Below are positions 34,603-43,934 of a DNA stretch of 43,934 nucleotides, piece after piece. Each line of letters starts with the position of its first letter. The stretch's first letter is position 1. The notes under the pieces were generated by a model that had not been told where the DNA came from, did not search any database, and worked only from the letters and a program-made list of their open reading frames with translations. Source of the stretch: Saksenaea vasiformis B4078 (lineage: Eukaryota; Mucoromycota; Mucoromycetes; Mucorales; Saksenaeaceae). The stretch is taken from assembly GCA_000697055.1 (NCBI GenBank), contig JNDT01001586.1:1-43934 (forward strand), read 5' to 3'. The position numbers were made by a program, and so were the translations under genes.

Positions 34603-36076
34603 TTTTTTTTTCTCTATCTAAACCTAATCTTTCTTTTTTTTAATACTTTCGCTTTTGTGCGATCTAATACCATTTGTCTATAGTAATTTTTCCTTTAATT
34701 TGCTTGTCATTTCCCTTTTTTTCTTTTTCGTTCTCAATATTTTTTTTTTACTCCGTCCCACCTCTTCGTTTTTTTGTCTCTCCCTTAATGCCAAAGATAA
34801 AATGTACCAACTACATACTGTCTTGTATTAAAGAAATTAAATTGTAACTGCTACGTCCCAAAAAAAGAAAAACAAAGTTGGACGCTAACCAAAATCTTGC
34901 ATAAACGCCTTGGTAGTTGAACTTTCCCACCCCATTGGAAATAATTCCCTTCTTCTTTTTTTAAAGGAACGCCGCAACATATGGAGAAAGAGACATCGTG
35001 ATTTGTTCGATCGCATAGTATTGTTATTAAACCGTATCGATTGGCAGAATTACATCATGGACATTATTGAGTTTAACAGTTTGGAATTCAGATAATTGAT
35101 CTCTTCCATCTTGGGCATAATACCTCTACAAGATTGACATCATCATACAACACAAATAGATCAAGAATCTTTGGCTACTCAAAACGGTACTTAAATTTTT
35201 CAGCCACGATGATACCCGCCTTTCTCACAGGTTGTACCTTTGGGAACACACTTTTTTTTTGATGTTCGTGTTTAATCAGCATGTAAACGCCCAATAAGAA
35301 CAAAGCGCAGTCACCGTACCTTTTTTTTCTTCTAGGCGGAGTACCAGGTACATCCAATAATAAACTTTGCGTGATTTTTGCCATGACTACAGATGGGCAT
35401 GAAAAATGTGCTGATTGGACAATGTAACAAAGTCAGAGCGGCCCGTGGAAACAACTTCCGAAACAATTTGATTTGTGTAATGGCCCCCCATTCACCATGG
35501 GATCAAGTGAATGACAACTGTCTCAAACCATAACACGCAACACTTCTTGGCACAAATACTAACGTGGAGATTTTATTTATTTATTTTACCTTCACACACT
35601 TTTATAGTCGGATAACTGCTACTGTAGAGGAATAACACATTGGTATTTTTTTGCCATTCCCTTGACTGATGAAGAATACTTCATATTTCAGTGCGTTGGA
35701 AACAACTATGCTTCCGATTTTTGGGAAAGGCGGGCACAAAGTGCTGCTAAGATCGCACACACACACACACACGTACGTAGACGACGCGCTTTTCCACAGC
35801 GCATTAGCCATTCCGCATTTAGTACTTCCTCAAGAACCCCTTGACTTATAAAAGTAAGGCTCTTTCTAGATAATCTTACACAAGTCCCATTTTCCTGACC
35901 CCAAAATGATACAGTGTTAAAATTGTTTTTTTCCTCATTCATACCGCACTTGAAAGGTCTAACCTTCCCATACGGTAACACTGAACCTCATGCTTTTGAC
36001 AGCATGATTCCCTCTCTGTCGCGTCTGACATTGAAACTATTGTGACCATAACGGAAAGCTTTCACGTTGTACCACC
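34603..36076. other. Region with possible isolated exons, no firm gene
   Basis: After the APSES stop come poly-T runs and a likely 3' end. A possible exon lies at 34966-35095 (+): it follows a strong acceptor (cttttttttaaag) and reads ERRNIWRKRHRDLFDRIVLL to a stop, but I find no in-phase upstream exon. On the other strand 35175-35384 opens with MAKITQSLLLDVPGTPP and reads 69 codons with no recognised family. A short (CA) run lies at 35756-35772. Confidence 0.3.
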
Positions 36077-36687
36077 TTACTTCCAAATGCGAAGAAAAAA
36101 ACGGTCATTGTTCCTTTTGCTGACACCCATCTGGAAGCGGACCTGATATCTGTTCCTTGTGTCACCGATGAATGGCAAGAAAAAAGTTGGCCCTAGTAAT
36201 AGCCAATAAGCTGTCTGCATCTGACATTTGACTTCTACGCCATCACCCGCCCCAAACATGTTTGAAACTCGGCAGATTTGCCCTTTTTCCTTGACATCCA
36301 TTTTTAATTGATCCGCTATAGACAAGTGCAGAAACCCCGCGTAAATGCTTGATCTGAAAGATAAAGACCCATTTACTTGGGGTTGGATCGGACTCAGGGT
36401 CTCAAAGGAGTTGGTGTCCCAATCGGGTGGAGAAGTCTCTTATCTGCCGTATGAGAAGATTTGTTACACATTCTAGACAAGATTAGATTTTTTTAAATTG
36501 ACTGAGAAAGACATATTAGCGTAAGTGGATAGAATTAATTACTTACTTTGCGGTCTGATTTCAATAGACATGATGATACAGCTTTCTACCAAGGGCAGCT
36601 GTAAAGAGATAATAGAGTTCGGTCACTACCTACGCCGATGATGTTCCTTGTGATTACATTTGGGTTAACATAAGTAATGGTAATCAT
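36077..36687 (-). CDS. Candidate small spliced gene of unknown function
   Basis: Three exons can be joined in phase: 36687-36634, 36598-36547 and 36438-36077, giving 155 residues that start MITITYVNPN. The last exon is the best support: an uninterrupted protein-like frame with SPPDWDTNSFETLSPIQPQV, YAGFLHLSIADQLKMDV, VSNMFGAGDGVEVKCQM and a hydrophobic YWLLLGPTFFLPFIG, ending RNNDRFFLRIWK. The donor of exon 2 is a consensus GTAAGT. Weak points are a 35-bp first intron and an uncertain start, since the frame also continues a few codons upstream of the ATG. I recognise no family. It could be a remnant of a larger gene extending to about 37000. Confidence 0.35.
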
Positions 36688-37722
36688 ATCGGGTCCTGTA
36701 GCAACGTTATTCCCATATCATTTGATGCATGCATCGTGTGTGTGAAGGAATTGAATTGAGATGGAAGACAGTTTGTTTCACCTGCTTCAAATTAAAAAAA
36801 AAAAAAGAAAAGAAAAGCCAGCCAGAAGTCGTTCTCTCAGAGACAACACTATCTACCAACGAAGATAATCCTAGTTTCTCATCACAAAGGATGCTACGTA
36901 GGAACAATTACTTACGTGGACAGGCCATCAGCGGTACACAGGGTGGGGGGAGCTTCCTACGCGTCCAATAGTGACAACGCACCGTTACCATCGTCAGTTA
37001 CCATTAGCCACAATCTCTCGGTGTTTTCAACTCCGTTTCCTTCCTTCAAAGCACAGAGCTCTTCCCACTTTTGCCTTATCTTTACACATGTCCGACCTTA
37101 TGGCTTGGGTCACTTAGGGGTAATAAGAAAACATCCATGGACACAAGAGCCATCAGTTGTGCAACGCATAAACTGCATAAGCCCTGTTTTCATGTAGGAC
37201 GCTCATTATCCATTTCCGATTTGAGATCTTTGTTACGTTGTTGAGAAACTTGATTGAAGGAGCAAAAGGCAGAAAACGGAACGAACTTTAAAATCCCAAC
37301 TTGTTGTTTCTTTTTCTCTGAAAGATTAATGGAACGACCGACAGTTCCGCGGAACTGTCTCTGTAGGTACCCATTCTTGCTTCGTCGGAAAACTATTCCC
37401 ATGTAGGTTATATGTCACATTTGATAAATAGCTTGGCAGGGTAAAGAGCAGCGGGAGGCATTTTCTCGTGCTGATACGGTCGGTGTCACTATGAATAACG
37501 AGAATTTCATAGGAACCAATGTCACTGCTGTGAATGCACCCACAGCTATACTCTCTCTCACACAATCAGTTCGTAGACGACTTGCCAATCGTGCATAAAC
37601 CAGCGAAGTTACTAAATGTTATTGTGGCAGTGCCTAATAATGCGAAAAGCTCGTATCCATAAGATATAAATAACTGTTCGTTAAACGTAGCTTCGCATAT
37701 ATACAAATTAGATTACCTTGGG
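36688..37722. other. Region without a supported gene
   Basis: Minus-strand text around 36800-36990 contains further donor-like (CCAC|GTAAGT) and acceptor-like sites with short protein-like pieces (for example MVTVRCHYWTRRKLPPP), so the gene to the left may begin here. I could not join these in phase. Nothing else stands out. Confidence 0.3.
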
Positions 37723-39348
37723 TTATGCGACTGACGTTGTCCGAGTCATCCAAAAGGGCATTGTGCCTGAATATATTCGGTTTTTGGGTAGCCCATTGCT
37801 TGAAACATAGACCTGTTCTCCAAATGAAATATCTCTATGCACTATTTCAATAGAGAAAAGACTATTGCCCTTCAGCAAAATTTTGTGGAAAGCCAGTACG
37901 ACCTCTTTACAGTTTTCGCCCTTCGCAAGTATCATGTGTCTGCATATGGCTGTAGTTTCCTATTAAGCTTACGCCATTTTACGAAAGACAAATCGATATA
38001 TTTTCCGCATCCATGGGTTTATGTTACACTTGACCGTATTTTATCAAGGTACTGCGTGTCCATCAGGACGCATGACTTTTACAACGGACATTAAGGTCAA
38101 TCATAGCAACCGATTATAGTTCAGCCTATACAATTAACCATCCTTCTCGTTCTGTTTCATTTGTCAACCAAGTACTCAGCGAGATGTAATACATAGATGA
38201 CATCATGCGCATAGAAACCATACATCCATAGGTCAACTATGGGAACAATATTAAGGCACAGTTTAGTCTCCAAGGATTTTTCCAGTCTGATCTTTCGTTG
38301 ATACATACTAAACTTTTCTGACGTATAACAAAATTGCGACAGCATTAGAATTCCCGAAAAAGCCGCACCATGATGACTTTTTACAAAAATTATAGAAATG
38401 ACTCTTTAGCGCATCATTGATTTCCTAAGTCTCGCACTACGTTAGATTCCACTTCCAAGAACACCTTATGCGTGGGTTTGTAAAGTTCTCTGAGATGATA
38501 TGGTGTCTGCTACACTTTTAAACAATTAAACCGATCTCTTCTACCGATAGATTTTGTCCTTCGTAAGGAGTCTTGTCAAGGGTATTATTGTAAGGTCACA
38601 GATATAAGAAGCTAAGGGGCAATGCAAGACAACCGTGTTGGGTTTCCTGTTGATTTTCGAACAAAAATGAAAAAAAGTAGAACGGCGTTTCTAATCGTTC
38701 TTTCTGGACACCAGCCGCTCATTAGAAACAATTCTCATGAATAGGTAGGTTCAACTAGATTACGGATCTCATTTTTGGTCAGGTCTTAACATGATGTCGC
38801 CACCGTCCTTGAGGAACGCGATCAAGGCGAAGCGTACTGCTAACAGTAACTCAAGAATTCCCACCACTGAATATTTCCTAGGTCTAATAGCAGACGCAGT
38901 TCAAGGAACGACAGTATGCATAGCAACGGGTGCAATAGCGAGATTGATGTCTGATGCAATGCAACTTACATGGAATAATTCTTAGCAACGAATGATGAAG
39001 CATCCTGAGTAACAAAGTTGGGACTAGCGGCATAGAATTCACATCGGGTCGACTATCGATGCTTTCCTGTTTTCTGCTTTTTCAGTTCGCTGACGATCGT
39101 TTCCATCACGCCTGGGGTATCCAACCGTTTTCCAGTCTTTCGATCCTTGTCTATTTATGTGTCGGACTCGCTCTTTTCAATAGTTTACCAACTCCATGAA
39201 TGAGAGAAGATGCTCAGTTTACTCAAATACACGATAGTAATCATTGTGAAACGATCCAATCGCATTTGGATAATGTCCCTAAGGATGATTTTTCGGCTTC
39301 TCGAATTAGCACTCGTCCTTCGTTGCCATAAAAACCTAGGTGTGCCTC
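37723..39348 (-). pseudogene. Decayed FunK1-like protein kinase
   Basis: Fragments in different frames on the minus strand appear in the order expected of a fungal FunK1-type kinase. Near 39348-39241 a frame reads LGFYGNEGRVLIREAEKSSL; at 39151-39053 DKDRKTGKRLDTPGVMETIV; at 38091-38044 a short VKVMRPDGHAVP; and at 37935-37723 a 70-codon frame with AFHKILLKG, EIVHRDISFGE (HRD at 37839-37831) and SGTMPFWMTR. HRDIS followed by a TGTMPFM-like motif is characteristic of this family, but the Asp-Phe-Asp metal-binding segment between them is missing and stops separate the pieces. I read it as a dead copy. The HRDIS/SGTMPF part is the firmer evidence; the upstream pieces are inference. Confidence 0.45.
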
Positions 39349-42300
39349 TTAAAAACATCCTAACCATTAGAGACAACTGTAATACTCGGCAAGGGATTCC
39401 AATCAACTACGCAAGTACAGTGAGAACGTAATCCGGTTTATTGGCGGAAAGGGGAGTGAAAACACCACTAGAAGGGGCCTGATTATTTTTGTATCAGGTG
39501 TCCTCCACTATTGCCTAGCTGATGATGCTCAATTGGAAGAGAAGACGGTATCGAGCGTCAGTCTGATCTGTCTTTGTGCGTAACTAGTGAACACGATACT
39601 GACAAGTAAATGATCCCTCTGCATTTGACTCGCTTACATATAGCGACCGTTCAGCTATTAATCAACAGTGTCAGACGTGATCAAAGGAATGTCCTGTGGA
39701 ATTACTCCAATGGACTATTGTGGGAAAGTTCACAACTCCCAAACCATTGAATTGATGTTATTGACTTCGATCTTATTAAATTCGGCATAGTGCTAGAAAG
39801 CAATTATATAAGACTTGGCGTTCTAAAACCCACTGGATCGCATGAAACATTATAGCCTCAACCCAAGGCAAGGAAAGTGCGTACATGGTTTTGTGAACCC
39901 AAATAAGATCCTTCTAAAGATGTTCTGTATGTCGAACAGTGGTGATCGGACGCTTACATGCGTTTACCAGTCATTCATGTTGGTGACGAAAAGCGAAGCA
40001 ATTGCGCTTTTTAATAATATCAGCCATAATAGAAGCATTCTGGAATAAGTACTTATATTTTGGGACTTGGTGGTAGGGAATCATTTGCGTGATCCCACTC
40101 GAAACCTTATCACCTTTTTTTGGAAACATCATACATCGCTTAACACCGATCGAAATGACGACAGCCGCCAGCTGAATTCGAAAGTGAACAGTAGTTTTAG
40201 GATCCAGTTGACCTGCGAACCCCATAGATCTCAAATGAGCAGCGCAACTGCATTCTGTTGTCAAAGATATGGGGGCCCAATGCTGGAGAAATTGTTTAGA
40301 AACAATATATCTAAAATGCAAATGGTAATGAAGAATCTTGTACAATGTTTATCTTGTTGATATTCACGTTTTTCTTCTAAAGGGAAAAAATAATTTCGAT
40401 TCTCCGCAACTTCATTGGTTTATTGAATGAATATTCATAAAATATTTTTTTTTTGTGTTTCTGTGGATTGTACACCTACGATACCATCGAGGTTAGATGT
40501 ACTGATCTAATCCATTTCTACGCAAAAGCCATGAAACTTACAATGACAATATATGGTTTGATCTTGCTGATACTCTTCTAGTAATCCAGTGAAGCTGATG
40601 CATCTCTGGATCAAGTCACACAAAAAATCCAAAACGAGAAGTAGTTGTCTCGATCGTCTAAGAAAAAAGTCCTTTAAACCAAGCAATTAGACCGGTCATG
40701 GGAAATGGAACTATTCCCCGCACGGGCTGGAACTACCTTTCCAATCCAGATGGCCCCAGAACATTTATTCATTTATCGATAAAGCTGGTTCGGGTAATCC
40801 GCACACTACTTGATATAGTGATCCATTCTATCTGTTTCTTTGAATCACTTCTCTGATGTGAGACAAATTGAATCTAGAACTGTGCTTTATTAATGTCAGC
40901 TGAAGCTATGGCCCTGTATCCTGGGCAAAATGCTTCTATGAAATTCAGACGGCGTGCGTGGAAAAAAAAAAAAGAAAGAAAGAACGCCTTTGGGAGAAGG
41001 ATAAGTCTCACTCCAAAAAGTCATTAGTCTTTAGAGGAAGCAGTGAGCTATTTTGTGTATCTGGACTCATGCGCATTCCTACATTCCAGCCAAGCAGCTT
41101 AAGTTACTACGCGTAAAAGCCCTGTACGTTCCCGTCCCTTTCTAGACTGCAACGTCTCTGTCATCTTTCCCCGTATTGCACAACAGTATTGGTCAGACGC
41201 AGCACCGTTTCAAGATGACTGCAGTAATTTAAAAGCAGCAATTGTGTCACCTGTCAATGTGTGAAGAAAACAAAAAAGTGTCTTGTTCGAGTTGCTCGAG
41301 CACTAACTTGCTATAATTTATATGATTTCCTGATGCAAAATGTATCATAACAAACTGAGCTAGTGTGATACTATTTCACTACGTAGTGTATAACAATTTA
41401 TGCTGCACGGCCATGTAAAAAGAAAAGTATGCGGGGAGGTGCGTTCCACGACGGTTAGCACGTAATATAATCTTGCGCATGCATGACAATAGGGTCCTTT
41501 TGGGACACGGAAACAGAATCACTTTTTGGCTAGCTCTGGACGACCAAAATGGAAATGTGTCAAGTGCCTCTCTATTATATCGTTATGTTCTATTTCATCA
41601 AGGAGGTTTCTCCTGGAAAAGAAATTGTCTTTTTTATTATTAATCCCATTGATTCCGCACTTTCTCAAAAATCTATCCGGGCGACGTTGCAATCTGGGAT
41701 TATTGATTGGAACCGCAGAATTGCGTATCTCTTCTTTGCAGAAAACGGTTCCTCATTAAACTGTAATATTTTGATAAACTAAAAATTAGTAACTAGACTA
41801 TGGGTTCTTCCAATAATTCCACTTTGCGTCTTATTGACATTACCCATAGTTTAGGTTACTCCTGAGAAACAAATACACGTGAAGCGGGAATTCTGCACTC
41901 CCATCAAGTTTCTCAGTAAATCAAGAAGCTTTGACCATGCAGTTAGCCCTCAGTCATTCGGGATCATTATTATTATTATTATTCTGTTGTAGGAGTTTAT
42001 CATCCTCCTTGAAAGATGGCTTGCTTAAGCGTTCAAACAAGGCGGTAGACTCTTAGTTAAAGATACATTTGTATCAACTCACAAGAAGTCAGGCTTTCGA
42101 AAACGTCATGAAATTTTTCTCTTGTACATCCGGTTATAGACATAATGACAGGTTTCTAGCCTCTCTGAAGATGTTACTGGCTTTCTAAAGGATGGCGTGT
42201 CAGATTTAAACAGTCTGTGAGCTAATATCCCAAAAAAAAAGAAGGATGTGGAGGCTCTTGCCAGCATCTCAGCATTATACGCTATTAAGCTTCAACAACA

Positions 42301-42753
42301 CTCTGATAAGATCTCATTTTTCCTCCAATGGATCCCTTTCTGTTATTTCATTCATCTTCGACTGAATAATTCAATCAACTTGAGGAATGGATGGAACACC
42401 AAATCGGAAAGGTTGCAAAAATAATGAAATTTGGAACGAAAGAGCAACCGAAAGAAAAAAAAAAGACGAAGAAAACGAGCAAGACAAGCTATAATATAGT
42501 GTTGGATTATACCGATATGATTTGAACAAAATGCACTCTGGGATATTACATCTGAAAAAGAAGACTAGCGTTAGTGTCCTATTCTGGATTTTACCTCCTT
42601 TGCTTGCCTTACAGCCGTTTGCTGTGGTCAAAGAACTGCTCAATCGCCACGTAGGACCAAAAGGCAATCCAAAGGAATCACACATGAGGGTACATACCCG
42701 AAGATGTAAGCATGGGGTAGGCTTTATCCGAGGACACCCACCCCAATGGCTTT
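39349..42753. other. Gene-poor region left of the Fanzor copy
   Basis: No gene is supported. Overlapping frames at 39971-40345 (-, 124 codons) and 40067-40360 (+, 97 codons), and two phases at 41526-41782 (+), lack known motifs. An (ATT)6 run lies at 41966-41983. The last 300 bases before 42754 follow the Fanzor stop codon and would hold the element's 3' end and any guide RNA if this is a Fanzor transposon. Confidence 0.4.
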
Positions 42754-43934
42754 CTATGCTTGCTTTGCGAATTCAAATGGCCTAGAACCGTCGTTCTCGC
42801 ACATGTGCCAGAAGATATGGAGTATGTTTCTTGCGGCGTTCACGTCCCTATTCCAGATTGTGCGACATGTTTGGCAATGTTTCACAGCGTGGAGGGCTGG
42901 GCCCGGCCGATCAAGAAAATCTGTTTCCGCATGTACAGAGGACATACTTTGCTGAATCTGACGTCTATGCTGACCACGCCTGCAAAGGTTGGAGCATTCT
43001 TGGCTGGTCCTAAATTCATTGATGAAGTCCATCGTGACGTATTGTGAGAGTCTGCGGCGAAAAGTCTTGACAGGGACTGGTCGATGTCCCACTTGTACGA
43101 CTGAATTTCGCACTTCCATATGCCACAACGATTTCTTCTCTCCTGTTCGTATCGCCTCTCACGCGCATACACAGTTCATGAAGTGTCCGCTGTGACCAAC
43201 GATAGGTGGTCCAGCGCAACGTCCGTTCTCGGTTATAAAATTGGAGAAGACGCTTGAGGTGCGGAAAGATGGACCGCAGGCTCTCCACAAACACCTGCTG
43301 ATTCACCGTCTTTGATGTGGTAATCCCTGATCGGATCTCCTGTATGTCGGGATTGTGGATATGATGTGTGCGGCGGCGTGAGGAGGCTTTATTGTGGAAG
43401 GCGAGTTCGTGCCATTCCTTCGCAGATATATGCAGGTTTTCTCTGGGACGACCTCTCGACCAGCGCAAGCATTGCTTGTAACTACCAAATCCGTTACTCC
43501 TGGGTCTGCCCCAATCACCCGCGTGTGAGGGCCAATAGGTACGTTGGTTGGGTTCAACGGCTCGCGTTTTGGTCGTTTTGGTCTTGTATACAATACGCTT
43601 GTGCCAATTCCGTCCGTGCTGATATGGCACTTGAACCACTTTTGATATCTAGCTTGATCTTCGTCTTCAGAACCAGGCCGCCGGACACCTCGGAGTTTAG
43701 AGCAATCAAACGCTTCTGTCCACCATCTGATTCTGTTAATATGGAAGCCATGTCTCGAATCAATGAGTCGATGCGCAGCCGGATTGTCTCTAGTAGCCCA
43801 TAGCAGTAACTCACGAAGAGCCCGGGTGTCGATATCAATGTATCGCTGTGTGAAAAGATGCTGTGGTGCCGCATGGTACAGACGATTGGGACCTCGACGT
43901 TGTAGGAACTTCTTAGGTCGAAAGGTACCATTGC
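42754..43934 (-). pseudogene. Fanzor-type RNA-guided nuclease (TnpB relative), partial, two frameshifts
   Basis: The gene enters from the right edge (its N-terminus lies outside) and stops at 42754. One frame runs from the edge to about 43470 and includes RWWTEAFDC, KCHISTDGIGTSV and the RuvC-I motif VIGADPGVTDLV (catalytic Asp codon 43504-43506). A second frame, 43470 to about 43090, continues with RPRENLHISAKEWHELA, LRWTTYRW and IVVAYGSAKF. The original frame returns for HRPVPVKTFRRRL, TSQECSNLC, HCQTC and the RuvC-III motif NRDVNAARNI (Asp codon 42844-42846), ending RPFEFAKQA. CxxC pairs form the zinc ribbon. Fanzors are eukaryotic TnpB homologues guided by an RNA from the element's 3' end. 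Two opposite one-base shifts near 43455-43485 and 43080-43100 suggest a recently damaged copy or sequence errors, since both catalytic Asp codons survive. Confidence 0.78.

Noticed and set aside
43366..43803. 145-codon plus-strand frame at the right edge
   Set aside because: Lies opposite the Fanzor coding frames, which carry recognisable RuvC and zinc-ribbon motifs.
43554..43931. 125-codon minus-strand frame overlapping the Fanzor N-terminal part
   Set aside because: A different frame, open from the edge to 43303, carries the TDG and DPG motifs; this one is a shadow.
1..43934. tRNA, rRNA or CRISPR loci
   Set aside because: No T-loop consensus with a plausible cloverleaf, no rRNA-like block and no regularly spaced direct repeats were seen on reading.

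Overview
The window looks like nuclear DNA of an early-diverging filamentous fungus of the Mucoromycota type (Mucorales, Mortierellales or Umbelopsidales); I cannot fix the genus. The reasons are spliced eukaryotic genes with many very short GT-AG introns (mostly 43-70 bp), a fungal gene set (Pho85-type cyclin, CAAX protease, APSES regulator, GT2 cell-surface glycosyltransferase, PP1, IPK1) and a Fanzor-type gene. All multi-exon models were built by hand from frame continuity and GT-AG sites; total coding lengths are multiples of three.

Layout, left to right: 1-5.3 kb has no recognisable gene. 5327-6482 (-) is a PHO80/PCL-like cyclin. 8322-9212 (-) is an acidic and lysine-rich C2H2 zinc-finger protein with an uncertain 5' end. 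10562-12158 (-) is the CAAX protease STE24. 13355-14765 (+) is the WD40 protein EIPR1/TSSC1, convergent with a GT2 polysaccharide synthase at 14866-16248 (-). 17145-18605 (+) is the inositol-pentakisphosphate 2-kinase IPK1, convergent with the PP1 catalytic subunit at 18766-20123 (-). 27478-27786 (+) is a small I78-type peptidase inhibitor, convergent with a 786-residue MIT-domain protein at 27893-30921 (-). 33116-34602 (+) is an APSES (StuA/Efg1-like) transcription factor.

Two stretches are accessory in character. At 22.4-27.0 kb an LRR-bearing gene (23425-25432, frameshifted before its LRRs) lies inside a repeat-built island: three copies of a roughly 200-bp palindromic repeat (near 22.5, 25.75 and 26.9 kb) and a pair of roughly 0.65-kb inverted arms around the gene. 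At 34.6-43.9 kb housekeeping genes stop. This part holds one possible small spliced gene, a decayed FunK1-like kinase, and at the right edge a Fanzor (eukaryotic TnpB relative) cut by the window and interrupted by two compensating frameshifts.

The housekeeping genes are unrelated in function and need not be co-regulated: signalling (cyclin, PP1, IPK1), protein maturation and traffic (STE24, EIPR1, MIT protein), cell surface (GT2) and development (APSES). The best candidates for something undescribed are the inverted-repeat island with its LRR gene and the Fanzor copy. No tRNA, rRNA or CRISPR array was seen.
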